Shown here: in pieces, positions 1 through 10,645 of the stretch
Numbering within the stretch: position 1 is the first letter of the stretch
How the letters are laid out: each line of letters starts with the position of its first letter
Assembly: GCA_025093555.1 (NCBI GenBank)
Contig: JAIWNF010000166.1
Span: 1-19,392, forward strand
DNA: 19,392 nucleotides
Direction of reading: 5' to 3'
Source: Circinella umbellata
Taxonomy: Eukaryota; Mucoromycota; Mucoromycetes; Mucorales; Lichtheimiaceae
Made by a program: the position numbers and the translations under genes
Notes under the pieces: model-generated
What the model saw: the letters and a program-made list of their open reading frames with translations, nothing else
Told to the model about the DNA's origin: nothing
The model's database searches: none

Positions 1-370
1 TTATTCTGTGTAAGGTAACTTTTTATTTGAACACGTTTGAGAATACTCAAACGAAGAATTTGAGCGACCTGGTTACTCAAACTACTGGTTTGAGCGGTTT
101 GAGCCAGCTCAAATCATTCAGGGCGTTTGAGCCACTCAAACCAGCTCAAACCCAAAAGTTTAGCAAGACCCATTTTCTCAAACCACCTTTTAAGTCCAGT
201 GTTTGAGTTGGCTAAGTTATTAGGTTTGAGAATTTTTGAGAACCATGATGAGCATATCCGATCTGCTCAAACGCGCTCAAATCAATGGTTTGCCCTACTC
301 AAACTGGTTCTTTTTTTTTTATTCTAAGCAGATTGAGCACTCTCGATCTATGAGTTTGAGCCTTTGAGAA
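1..370. repeat. TTTGAG/CTCAAA hexamer cluster
   Basis: The hexamer TTTGAG occurs ten times (starts 36, 59, 89, 98, 126, 202, 225, 235, 355, 363) and its complement CTCAAA nine times (46, 76, 108, 135, 145, 177, 266, 276, 298) in under 370 bp. Both orientations are mixed, often as short inverted pairs such as 36/46 and 126/135. The cluster runs off the left edge and stops abruptly near 368. I see no credible gene here; the short open frame at 127-327 only translates the repeat. It could be the end of a foldback-type element or a degenerate satellite. Confidence 0.75.
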
Positions 371-2459
371 AAAAGATGAGAGGTTCGAAACGACATTATT
401 CTTTTACTCTATTGGCTACTGTTTCATGTTACATCTTTTGATCAAAGTATCATATTGGTGGTTTTTTTTACACAAAGTACATACAGACTTCAGTATTGGC
501 TCATTTCTTTCAGACATTTTAAAGCTAACATTTGGTATTGGCTTATTATTCTTTTGAATTGATCAAATCATCTGCTTTTTATTTCCTTTTATATACATAA
601 AGAAGTATCTTTTATTTATTCTTTCTTTCTTTATTTTTTATCTACTATACTAAAATAAATATATAATTTTTACTATACTAAAAGCTAAACTATTTTATCT
701 AAATTTATTATTACTAGCCTTCATTACCATATAACGGATCTAAAAAAGTCTAATTTAAAATGCCTTTCAATAAATATAACTATAAATGTGTGATGTAAAA
801 TTGTAAATAAATAACACAAAATGAATCATAATAAAAAAACATGAAATGAAACCATACCATCCTATAAAAAAAAAGAAGTTGAGTATATGAAAATGTTTAT
901 GCAATAATATTAAAGCGAAATTAGTTATGCCGTAAGTAATATGTTTACCGAATAAATTACAGAAAAGGTTAGTTATATTATAAAAACATGTTCACGGAAT
1001 AATATAAAGAAAAAGATTAGTTAGGCTATATATAAAATACTTACAGAATAATTTTGAGAAAGAGATAAATAACATGTTTCTATGGGAACCGTTAATATAA
1101 AAAAACACATAATATACATGAGACACCAATAAGATCATACAATATATATATATATAAAAGAACAAGTACATACCTGTCAAATACGTAAGCTTGGGGAAGT
1201 TGTCTATTATATAAAGTAAAGTACTTATTCATACCAACTTCAATTTTTTATACCGTTTATGATCCATCTATTACTAGTTTTCCACCATTTACCCTGGTTT
1301 TTAGAAAACACGTTTTTCATGATACAGTCAATATTTAGAACAGATGCACCTTGGCACACTATTTATTCATCAATGGATATAATTGGGATGAGTAAGAACA
1401 TACAAGTTCATGTAAAAAGGAATATTTAAGCAGCTAAAAAAAAGAGATACTGGTACCTGTGTCAAAGTACGAAACACGCGTGTAGCTTTGTTTCAAGCAA
1501 AAGTAAATATAGTAAATGGGAATAGACAAAATAAAAAAACGGCAGATAAAAAAGCAGATATGTTAGGGCTTGCAAATCATTTATTGAAAGAATACACAGA
1601 GATAGGGCACACAGGTACACAAAAAAAAGAGTAGTTACTACCTGCAGTAAGTATAAAACATATAAATATCATCAAGTAAGCATGAGTATAGGAGCTGGAT
1701 AAAAACAAGGATGTGGTTAACGAACAAAAAGATTAAAGATTAAATTAAGGGCAAAAATATGAATAAAAGAGTATGGGTAATCTAGCCAGAAAAAAAAGAA
1801 AATTACTGCAACTACCTGCGTCAAGCCTATAAGAGCCAGCATATAATCTCCATTACCGTACAAGAGCATCTATGTATAAGATTAAAAAAGAGGGAATCAG
1901 TACTGGTGTTATAAGATAATAATAATAGATTATTTTGAAGATGGAGTGAAATTTACGTTGTGTCATTTTGTTGGAGTAAAGATAGGTAGAGTAAAAAGAA
2001 AGTTGCTGAAAAAAGAAGAATAAAAATAATGACCAAATTAAAGTTAGCTGTGTTGGGATAAGAAAAATCTTTTTATGTTATTATGGCGTTGTCCATTTGG
2101 CCAAGATGTGTCATCACGGTGTATGTACTGCTACTTGGTTTCTCTGCATAATGCATAAAATAACATTATTTTCTTTAATTTTTCATAAAAACCTCCAACA
2201 ATAAAATCAGTACTCGTTATTCTTTTCTTCTTGGTGAATGAGCTAATTTTTAGGAAGTGTAGCTGTGTATATAAAATTATTGTATCAAAACAAGTGAAAC
2301 TTTAATGCATAAATTTGTTATTAGTATATCTTGAAAGGGAAATAGATAACAACAAAAAAAATATAAATATAAAAGTTGCGGATGTAAATTAATGACCTTT
2401 TGTTTCAATAACTTCTCATTAAATCAACATCTCCTTTTACTATTAATACTTCTTTTATA
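371..2459. other. AT-rich intergenic region without a clear gene
   Basis: About 2.1 kb of AT-rich sequence with no open frame worth calling. It holds a 12-bp direct repeat ACTATACTAAAA (644-655 and 672-683), the 48-bp tandem repeat listed separately, and four TACCTG-containing motifs (near 1171, 1454, 1640, 1813) that read on the minus strand as splice donors (CAG before GTA). Just upstream of gene A an AT run with TATAAATATAAAAG at about 2362-2375 may be its core promoter. Confidence 0.5.
921..1065. repeat. Degenerate 48-bp tandem repeat, three copies
   Basis: The heptamer TTAGTTA recurs at 921, 969 and 1017, exactly 48 bp apart. Each is followed by a similar AT-rich block with a central (C/A)(C/G)GAATAA-like core and a purine-rich tail. 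The copies are diverged, so this is an old tandem duplication. No coding content is visible. Confidence 0.6.
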
Positions 2460-3765
2460 ATGGATGATAACTTCGACAATTTTACTAGAAGATATGACAG
2501 CAGTACAGCTATTCCAGTACAAGTGCCAGGCCGTACTACTTTGGGATCGCTGGAAAATAGAACTTCTACTTTTAGCAGCAATAGCACCCTATGGACTGAA
2601 GTAGGTAAGATGCACAGCTGGATCAGCACTGCCGAGACAAAGTTTACCTACTTTGAAAAGTTGGTGGAAAGTCAAGCAGGCATTATTGACACTATTAACA
2701 AGCGTAATGCTGAGCTGGAGCAAGAGGTGCTTGAGCTGAAGCATCAAGTTGCTAAGAATACAGAGAAGAAGACTCGAAGTCCACGGGATAAATTCCTCTC
2801 AGTAATATTCATTATTTTTCTATATTTTTTTTTGCAGCTTGACTGAAGAATAGTAATAATACTAATACAATATGATTAATATTGTTTTAATTAGAGTACA
2901 CTGAGGAGCCATTACAAGGGCAAGATGGTTCCAAAAGGGGCCATCTGGAGTTTTAATTATGACTTTGACCATGAAGAGAATAGCATGGTCAAAACTACCC
3001 TTGTAAGCTATGCATTGAAGACGGCAGATGACCTTGGCTATAATTGGACTACCGAAGTCATCGAGGAAAAGCTGGCTGCGATATTCAAGAACGCGAGATA
3101 CCGTAACAAGCTTACAGCACAACAACAGGAAACAGAGAAACAGAAATCTCAAAAACGTAGTATTCAAAACAAGGTTTGTTTATACTTTTCATTATTTTCT
3201 AAACATTTTTCCAAACCTATGGGTTAAATGAGAATCTAACTGAAATTATGCAATAGAAATATCACGAGCACTAAAAAATTTACCAAAAGAATCGTGAAGC
3301 TCTCCTTGCTGAATTTAAGGATTGCCATCAGCTTATTGAACGCGATTTGATGTCGGATGAAGAAGACCTATATGACGAATGGGAGGTGGTAGAGGAAAAG
3401 GCAGTGTTATGCCCATCGTGGCGTTCTGAGGAGGTAATTTATATACCTATATATATTAAAGAAGTATATTTATAAATAAAATATGAATCGGGTGTTTCTA
3501 ACATATAATTCTGCAATAGGGCAAGAAATTTTACAGCAAGTTAGATGACATGTTGCATCAGTCTAAGAAGAGAATAACTGGTGTGAAGCGTGTCCGCAGT
3601 GATCAGTACTTTACAGAAAAGATACTATCAGAAGGTCAGCAAACATACTTGCCTTCTTGGGCCATAGTTCTATTGGTAGAACCATCTGTTTTATCAGTTC
3701 AACCTGATAATTCAGAACAACATAATATAAGCCCAGTTCAACCTGAGGCTCCTTCCAAACAATAA
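2460..3765 (+). pseudogene. Gene A: four-exon coiled-coil protein with one in-frame stop
   Basis: I do not recognise this family. Exons fit at 2460-2801, 2895-3173, 3257-3433 and 3520-3765, all joined in phase 0, with introns of 93, 83 and 86 nt. The third exon's acceptor (AG 3255-3256) follows a CTAAC branch-like motif. The product would be about 347 codons: a Ser/Thr-rich N-terminus, a short coiled coil near residues 66-100, a middle part rich in aromatic and basic residues (ending KNARYRNK), an acidic stretch (SDEEDLYDEWE) and a Gln/Pro-rich tail. With this acceptor an in-frame TAA lies at 3272-3274, six codons into exon 3, where Gln (CAA) would fit. An alternative acceptor AG at 3288-3289 keeps the frame and skips the stop, so the gene may still work through an 11-codon shorter form. 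It is probably a genomic resident gene family rather than an element gene, but that is uncertain. Confidence 0.7.
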
Positions 3766-4432
3766 CTATTCTCTTTTATTTTAAATAAATAATACTCACA
3801 TGGTAGGGTGGTTGGGTTGGGCACGGGCTTTTTTAAGCTTAAAACAAAATTTTTTTTATTATTTTAGTTTTGGAGATAAATTTTGTATTATGTGAAATTC
3901 AAAGAGAATAAAAACAGATGCAAATGGAGATGCATTTGCGCAACAAGTGAATTTTACAATATAATATAGATTACAAGTAAATAATAAACATAACATATAG
4001 AAAAACACTCAATAAAAAAACATAAAAGGTATCAGACACCTATATTTGGTATTTTGTTGTCTATAAGCTGTGATACAACTTATTACAATTTCTTCAACTG
4101 CTTTTTTTTTCTCTCACCATCTTTTAACAATTGCTTCTTTTTTTTATAAAAACTACTGTGATAAACTATTTATATTAATGAACGTTCCATTTGATTGACA
4201 AATCTATTTTTTTAGGAGTAGTAAGGTATGCAATATTAGTAATGTTTAATAACCTTTTTTAGTTCAAAATAGAATAAGCAAATCGTCGCCACTTTTATTT
4301 TGTGCAACTTCTTTGTTTGGTATGTTGAAAACACCCAGGTACGGTTATGGACCTCAAACAAAAGTATATAAAGGTTTGGAATTTGTAGTAGCATGGACTT
4401 TACTCTTTTTTCTATATTTTATAATTATTATT
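3766..4432. other. AT-rich spacer between genes A and B
   Basis: About 670 bp with long T and A runs, one G-rich patch around 3802-3830 and no credible open frame. The right end carries the likely promoter of gene B. Confidence 0.5.
4365..4374 (+). promoter_or_regulatory. TATA box of gene B
   Basis: TATATAAAGG lies about 60 bp upstream of the proposed ATG at 4433, with a pyrimidine-rich leader between them. Position and sequence fit a fungal core promoter. Confidence 0.5.
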
Positions 4433-4702
4433 ATGAGCTCTAGCACTGACTTCTCCATTTCCCCTTCTCCCTAACTCCCATCCTTACCTGTTAATGAGTA
4501 TGCCGAACAGTAAGTACTTGAATTGCAACCTAGGTGATATATATATATACTGCATTTTTATTAACATAAACTTATATTAGATTGATTAGACACATAGAAG
4601 ACATGGACAATCAAGCTAGGGAAATTGCTCGCAAGCAACGCGATGTGTAAGTATTTATAATAAAGGATTATTTACCAAACTCCTAAGCTGGGTGCCAGCC
4701 AA

Positions 4703-4724
4703 GGTTCCCCACTTTTTTGGAACC
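4703..4724. promoter_or_regulatory. Left putative recombinase site (GGTTCC-N10-GGAACC)
   Basis: Inverted hexamers GGTTCC (4703-4708) and GGAACC (4719-4724) flank a 10-bp spacer. This is the shape of a tyrosine-recombinase core site, with two inverted binding arms around a crossover spacer. The same arms and the same spacer length occur at the other end of the element. Its role as a recombination site is inferred from architecture and position. Confidence 0.55.
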
Positions 4725-4846
4725 CAGTTTAAAATAACTCACATTAAGGGTCATTAAGATTTTTTTTTTTACAAGACATATTTATTATAAAATTCTATTC
4801 ATTGAATGATTTTAACAAAAGAAAAAAAAAACTACAACTATTATTA

Positions 4847-7704
4847 TCAAGGAAGACCTAGTTTTCTTCTCTTAGTTTCTGGTGAGGGGAAATAGGTGCC
4901 TTTTTGCAATTCTGTACCTAAGCGATCCAAAGACCAATGTCGCGCGTTCATCACACCTTGAAGCACACTTATTGCAGAACTTGAAGAAAGCCCAAGATCT
5001 TTCTGAAGATCATTAACGGCATTAATAATCTTTTTTCGAATATTAAACCATTTGCGGTCATGGCTTCTCCATTTAGTCCCCTACTTAGACTCCAACTCTT
5101 CAATGGACCAAAAACCATCTCGACCAACCATCCATTCATCCCAAAGATCAGGTACTGTTGCTACTTGTCGACTCATTCTATAAATGGGAATTCCTTCATT
5201 GGTGTAGGGCAAGGAAATAGTGGCGTTTGGTGGCGTATTAGGAGTGTTGTTAATGATGGGGACTTTGTTGATCAAAGTACTGGTACTTTCTGAGAGTTGT
5301 TGTGGAGGAGATGTAATGCTGGTGGTGGTGTTGTTGTCGATATTGGTGTGAGAAGATGCAACTGTCCCAGTTGTCTCTGTTACCTGGTTGTCATTATTCA
5401 ACCTAACAGATAGTTGTAACTGCTGCTTTCCACTAATAACATTGTTGAAAGCCTGTTGTAACTCTCTCTGTGCTTGGTCAGATTGTCTTTGGCGTTCATT
5501 AAACTCTCTCAATATCTGATTGATACTAGAAAGCTGCAGTTCGACTTCTGGCGCGAATCTTGCTAAGATCGATGACTCTAGTTCGGTGTTACTAGTGATA
5601 TGACTCTTGACTTTGCTATAAACGACGTAGGAAGGTAAAAGTAGGATGTTTAGATATAAAGAGCCATTAATAAGAAATTTATATATATTGTTTATACCTT
5701 TGAAAATCAAGAAAAAGCTGCGTCTTGAAAAGCTCATGTTTCTAAATAGGGTGTTCAGGAATTACATCCATCATTACTGCCGCATCTTGTAAAAACGTTG
5801 TCTTGAAACAATTAATTAGAAGCAAAAAAGAATCAGCAGAACCAGACGTTTGATTAACCGCATTATTGGCATGGCGATCGCGCCAGTAATCCACCCAAGG
5901 AAATACCATTCTTTTTAAATCAGAACATGGTTCCTCTATGCCTCTTATAAGGTGGTAGCTCGCATCATTCTCGAAACCAGCCATTACTCTCATGAACTGG
6001 TGAGGAAGAGAGTCGAGATATGAGTTCGTCATCGTATCAGTGTTCCACTGTCCCATTCTTCGTATCTGCGATTCAGGTACACCAGCCAAGTCAGCCATTT
6101 TTGCAGCAGAAGACCTTGGAACATGAGTTACTTTTCTTGTTACAAATATGCCAGCAGAATTCAGAGCAATTTTCATAAACCGGGTGTGGGTTCCTTTCGA
6201 AATGGCTGTTTCCAGTGGATTTTGATTTCCGGCTTCATAAATTTCATCGCCGCTTGATTCCTCACCATCATCATTACCAACAACCACACTGTCAGCTCCT
6301 AAGAAAATAAACGGAAACTATACAGTTAGAATCTATTCATCCCATCGCTATTAAAGACTTCAAAATTTGAAAAATTACCTGTTCTTTCTGGCCCCTTTCC
6401 TTTTCCTTTCTTCTCTGATGATCTCGATTGAGGTCTTGCACCATGGAGCACCTTAAGCTGGAACCAATTTCCATTATTTTCCATGTTGGGAAAAGTTTCT
6501 TTTTGGCAATGCCATCTCCAAAAGAAATGGAAGCTCAACGCCATAAATGGACATATTTCAACCATTTTGTTGCGCATACAAGCGCCTGTCTGGGTCTTAT
6601 TGAACTTGTTGGTTTTTCCTTGATTAAAGATCATCATCATAATCGGATAAGTGCCCTCAGCTCCTACTTTTGGTACCTCTTAGAACTGTAAATTGGCAAA
6701 CTCGATATTTCGCACGGATTCCCCTCGAAGCAATAGATAATGCGACATCAAAAAGGCAATTGCATTTCGAAAACTGAACTTATAAAATTGTTCAGGGTTG
6801 TTGTAGAGGTGTTTAGTTATAGCTGCTACTTGGAGTTTTGTTGTATAGCCATTTGAAATGGAAGTTGTGGCGCGATCAACATTATTCTCCCGATTGTTGT
6901 TTGCTTCTCGCATTCGAACTACTTTGAGGAGTTTAGTAATGACCTTTGTATGTGGAGATTCGGTGCTGTTGAAACACATGAGCCGTTGATAATTCCAAAG
7001 GTCGACAATTGCAGATACATAAACATTACAGGTACTGTAGGATAATTTTTTTTGAATGGCATCGGTTTTGATGGTTTCTTCATCAAGTCCCTCATTATTA
7101 TCGATGTTTGATTCTTCAATGTGTTTTGTACCAGGCTTACGAAGCTGATGATTAATCACCTATATATATATATATTATAAGAATAATAGTTAGTAAAGGT
7201 ATAGATATACTTCTTTTTCGGACCCCAACAATATATTTTATATACTACCTTCTGATAAAGAAATGAAAGAAGTTTGTCACCGGTAGCTTGATGACGCGTT
7301 GCAAGAGGACGGTGGGCATAATGCTGATCACAGAAAATAAGGAATTCGACTTGCTTAGCACAATAAGATGTAGATGTATTATATCCACGAGACTCTTGTA
7401 TTTCTCGATAGGCATTTTCCTTGACTAAAGTTTCTTGATTTTCAAACACTCTTTCTGAAATATGACCATTGTTTCCAACGAATTCCGAAGAGGTTTCATC
7501 TTCACCAGTAGAGCTGCTTTCTTGTAATTTTCGCTTCTTGATGTTACCTTTTTTCTTTTTATATAAGTTTGCAAAATGAGGAATATGATCATTAATCAAT
7601 TTCTCAACATATCTCTCATGATCTTCTTTTGCTTGACGACGGGTGATAGATTGTGCATCAGATTGGGAGTTTGATGGTTGACTTTGTTGATTGGGAGAAG
7701 ACAT
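4847..7704 (-). pseudogene. Crypton tyrosine recombinase with GCR1_C domain, three in-frame stops
   Basis: Exons fit on the minus strand at 7704-7249, 7159-6379, 6298-5698 and 5615-4847; all phases match, giving about 868 residues. It would cut and rejoin DNA through a 3'-phosphotyrosine to move the element. Visible parts: a basic N-terminus with NLS-like KKKKGNIKKRK; catalytic Arg297 in LLLRGES; Lys334 in NQGKTNK; His471 and Arg474 in HVPR; Trp497 in MGQWN; nucleophile Tyr506 in NSYLDSLP; a Gln-rich coiled coil around residues 630-680; and a C-terminal GCR1_C-like DNA-binding domain from LWDEW (about 770) to a basic KRRK tail. This order is typical of fungal Cryptons. Three in-frame stops break it: TAA 6680-6682 just after the first catalytic Arg, TAG 5742-5744 after EHPI, and TAG 5081-5083 inside GCR1_C where an aromatic residue, probably Trp, is expected. 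All catalytic residues remain, so decay is recent. Confidence 0.88.
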
Positions 7705-7929
7705 TTTAAGAAAAAAAGATGTTATTGAGTAGATGGATGTTATATTAATAGAAATTAATGAGAAAAGGAGGCAATAATATGTCAACAAGACCCAAAAGAA
7801 TAAAAGTGAAATGAAGTTTACATATTAAAATAAAATATTCTCTCTATTTATATTAAATTCTTATCAATGGCCATGTATAGCAATATGCGTGTATGGAATA
7901 GAATTAGTTTCGATTTGCTAATGATGATG

Positions 7930-8165
7930 AATATAACGCAATAGTGGAAAGTACCCAATAATAAAAACCATCCATAACGTCAAAGCACGCAATAAGATAA
8001 ACCACGCAAAAAGGGAAAGCACGCAATAATATGAATCGTTCAAGAAGTTAAAGCACGCAATAAGATAAATCATGCAAGAAGCCAAGCACGCAATAATGTA
8101 TATCATGCAAGAAGCCAATCAGCGCAGTAACGTGAATCGTCAAAAGCAAAGCACGCAATAATTTA
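7930..8165. repeat. Tandem repeat, 34-bp period built of 17-bp halves
   Basis: The core CACGCAATAA starts at 7986, 8020, 8054, 8087 and 8152, with degenerate copies near 7952 and 8121, so the period is 33-34 bp. Each unit contains a second, more diverged half (such as CATGCAAGAAGCC), giving a roughly 17-bp sub-period. It lies inside the Crypton, upstream of the recombinase start codon and toward the right end. The 66-residue minus-strand frame over it is only a translation of the repeat. Confidence 0.75.
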
Positions 8166-8626
8166 GCGTCGTAACTTGGTGCTATTAATAGAAAATGATA
8201 TATACTAAAAAAAAGTAACTATACTTTTAAATTTTTTTTAAAAACATTGTATCAACACACTCTCAAAAAAATAAATTTATGCGTTGATATGAGAATAATA
8301 AATGGGTTGAATAAAAGAAAAGAAGTATATCTCTTGTACATAACAAAGAGGATATTTTTTATTAAGATTTATGTAAAAAGATAGATGTAACTGATATCCC
8401 ACGTTGAAGGAATAAATACACAATCATGTCGAACAAAAAAATATCAATTTTTTTATTGCTTTTTTTTTTTTTATTAATGCATTTTGGCACAAAACCATAT
8501 TTAATTATAATAAGAAAAAAATCATAGTAGTAGTAATATGCGAGGAACGAAAGTGGGAACCCAAAAGTTAATAACAATTGTTATTTGACAAAAATTTGGC
8601 CAATTACATCAGTTATTACTCCGACG
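8166..8626. other. Non-coding right part of the Crypton
   Basis: AT-rich, with homopolymer A and T runs. A lone GGGAACCC at 8555-8562 repeats the motif of the end sites. I see no gene here. Confidence 0.4.
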
Positions 8627-8648
8627 GGTTCCAATTTTGCTGGGAACC
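8627..8648. promoter_or_regulatory. Right putative recombinase site (GGTTCC-N10-GGAACC)
   Basis: GGTTCC (8627-8632) and GGAACC (8643-8648) flank a 10-bp spacer, matching the left site in arm sequence and spacing; here the arms extend to 7 bp (GGGTTCC/GGAACCC). A further GGAACC at 8662-8667 lies outside it. The spacers of the left and right sites differ in sequence, so these may be accessory binding sites rather than the exact crossover. Confidence 0.55.
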
Positions 8649-9159
8649 CAATTTTTTTTTTGGAACCTTGGAAAAAAATAATAATAATTAGTGCCTTATG
8701 ATTTGTATACTTATTACAGTGATTAGGATTGAAGACGCTCTTAAAAGTGAAGAAAAAGAAGTCGTACAATATCTTGAAAGTCGATACCTTGCCTGCAAAT
8801 ATAACAACTATCCCAAGGCCTTGAAGGTTTTGAATTGGTATGGGTCGAATCTACATATCTCTTAATTACTGTGTTCATAAATTATTCTAAAAAGTCGTTA
8901 TTTTTATAGGGGACTTTCTTGTTACTGGCCCAGCCAGTCTAACATGCTATATAGGATGTAGGAAGATGAAGTGTATAGAACGGAATCTGAAGCAGAAGGA
9001 TCAGTGATGGACGATGATGAAGATGATGATGAAGTAGGCGAAGTTGCTGAAGGAGACGAAGGCGATGAATATGATGAAGAGGAGCTGTTGGGGAGGCGAA
9101 AGGCTTCTCCATCACCTGAACCGGAAAGGAAGAAGACCTGTCACCATCCTTCCATATAA

Positions 9160-9791
9160 TTTTTTTCAATAAAAATATTTAATACACGGCATCTAACATA
9201 CTACTGTTTTGGATCATATTGATTAGCTTTCAAGAAAAAATTGGTAGTTGAGAAAAAAGGAAAATGGATTATTTAAAAAGATGTATAAAAAAATGAGTAT
9301 TATAAGAGGATGCATATATAAAAAAGAATGAGGATAAGATGACATAAATAAAGGCATAAGTAAAAAAAAATGGATACCATAAGAGGATGTATGTATAAAA
9401 AGAGGATCGTGCATAAGAGGGCAAGAAATAAAAAGCATAAGTGAAAAAAAAAGATGTGTATATAAAAAACGTAGGGCATAAGAAGACAAAAAAAATAGCA
9501 TAATACAAAACGCCTACAAGAAAAGAGAAATGAGAGGCATAAAAAGTGGTAAGTAAAAGAAAGTGGCATAAGAATGAGTAAGTGTATAATGAGTGAATAA
9601 ATATGTTTCGGTATAAAGTGGATATAATGAAAAGTAAATAAAGGAATATATGATGGATGAAAAAAAAAGATAAATGGAAGAGTCGGGATTGAGGATGATA
9701 TAATAATAAGTGGATGAACGAAATTAATGATGAAAATATTAACGAAGGTGAATATTTTATATAGTAATAAAGCGGAAGTAGAGCTGTTTGA
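9160..9791. other. Purine-rich, C-poor tract with weak repeats
   Basis: From 9241 to 9780 the plus strand has only about 25 C residues in 540 nt, against far more G. Part of it is repetitive: CATAAGAGGATG-like blocks near 9300 and 9380, and GCATAAGT followed by a poly-A run near 9353 and 9436, suggest a period of about 84 bp. The long hydrophobic minus-strand frames here follow from the base skew and are not genes. Confidence 0.6.
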
Positions 9792-10645
9792 TTAACCAGT
9801 TGTCTTGCGAGGCAGAGGAATGACAACAAGTTTATCAGGACCATTCGGTGCAACAGCAATTAGTGAGAAAATATGATGAACGGGTAATATACATTCCAAG
9901 GTCATCCTGTGGAAGTGATTACAACATTCCATCAGACCATGGGATCTTTGAGCTGCAATGGATGCAAGATCTGATGACTTTGCATACCAATTGACAAATG
10001 CAAAGGTATGATCAAAGTATCCAGTACTGTTCCCCTGATGCAAACGGATGCGGTGAACAAAGAAATATGTGATTCTACCATATCGCATTTCAGTTTGTTG
10101 ATGGCCTTCATGAATATATGGATTGCCATTGTTATCTGTTTCCAAGAAAAGCACCTGTATGTTAATACCTTTTTTTGTTCTTGCCTCGTCACTTCTATAG
10201 AGTTGCCCGAGCATGTTAATTGACAGCATTTTCTGGATTATATCCCCAACCATTTCACTAGGTGCATCAACATCTTCAATATGATAGCTCTTGAAGATAT
10301 CATATAGGTACATATATCGGTAATATGCCAACAGCAAGTCATAATGATCGTCACTGATTGGAACATGTGGTTTAAGGTCGAGAGGAAAAGTTGATGGTGG
10401 TAGTGCTTCCCAACCTGATACTTCCAGTCTACCATTTCATTTCTCGGCATAATTGATGAAGGTGTTCAAGTCAAACTCGGTGGCATTAATTGTGGAGTCA
10501 ATAAGAGGCGGAGATAACTGTGGTGCAAGTCTTGTAGGAATTTTTAAAAAGTCGGGTTCACCAGCAAACCAACGACTTTTTTCAGCAACGAAATTGTCAT
10601 CAAAACCAATTTCTAAAAACCCGCGCATATACGTCGTTTCGACAC
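9792..10645 (-). pseudogene. 5'-truncated C-terminal part of a transposon-associated fungal protein
   Basis: One frame runs on the minus strand from 10645, just after an AG that could be a splice acceptor, to TAA at 9792-9794, about 284 codons. It is interrupted by one in-frame TGA at 10437-10439 (AEK, stop, NGRLEV), where Arg (CGA) or Trp would fit. The tail has a pattern I associate with uncharacterised proteins encoded near transposons in many fungi: FAFVNWY, then ILPVHHIFSLIAV, then LVVIPLPRK at the end. The expected large N-terminal part is missing: gene C begins only 206 bp beyond the 5' end in the other direction. I cannot name the catalytic family. It is best read as a decaying fragment. 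Confidence 0.55.

Larger units (their letters stand above)
4699..8671 (-). mobile_element. Crypton-type tyrosine recombinase transposon inside an intron
   Basis: About 4.0 kb lying entirely in intron 2 of gene B and transcribed against it. It encodes one spliced tyrosine recombinase and carries a tandem repeat upstream of it. The outermost symmetric sequence is a 10-bp inverted repeat, CCAAGGTTCC at 4699-4708 and GGAACCTTGG at 8662-8671. A 12-bp direct repeat TTTTTTGGAACC is also found at 4713-4724 and 8656-8667. Cryptons usually lack long terminal inverted repeats and are bounded by short direct repeats, so the exact crossover could be the direct repeat rather than the outer inverted repeat. 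Boundaries are uncertain by about 20 bp on each side. Confidence 0.75.
4433..9159 (+). pseudogene. Gene B: split gene hosting the Crypton in intron 2
   Basis: I do not recognise this family. Exons fit at 4433-4509, 4581-4646, 8727-8837 and 8910-9159, all with phase-2 junctions. Introns 1 and 3 are 71 and 72 nt; intron 2 is 4,080 nt because it contains the Crypton. The frame is continuous across the insertion: exon 2 ends with the first two bases of a Val codon after KQRD, and exon 3 resumes IEDALKSEEKE. The acceptor used for exon 3 is AG 8725-8726; the more classical TACAG seven bases earlier would give an immediate stop. The product is about 167 codons: a helical charged middle and a very acidic tail (Asp/Glu runs, then GRRKASPSPEPERKK). 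Two in-frame stops are present: TAA at 4472-4474 (codon 14) and TAG at 8959-8961 (codon 102). Gln would suit both. The gene therefore looks recently inactivated, apart from the intron insertion. Confidence 0.65.

Noticed and set aside
7918..8118. 66-residue minus-strand frame with repeated CMIYIIAC-like text
   Set aside because: It is a translation of the 34-bp tandem repeat.
3272..8961. Reassigned UAR codons (stop read as Gln) as explanation for the in-frame stops
   Set aside because: Two of the eight stops are UGA, one UAG stands at a Trp-like position, and intact genes in the window (gene C, Rep, transposase) end in TAA.
9269..9859. 196-residue and overlapping minus-strand open frames rich in Phe, Leu, Tyr and Ser
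   Set aside because: They result from the C-poor purine-rich plus strand; they show no domain, and the longest overlaps the 3' end of the remnant gene out of frame.
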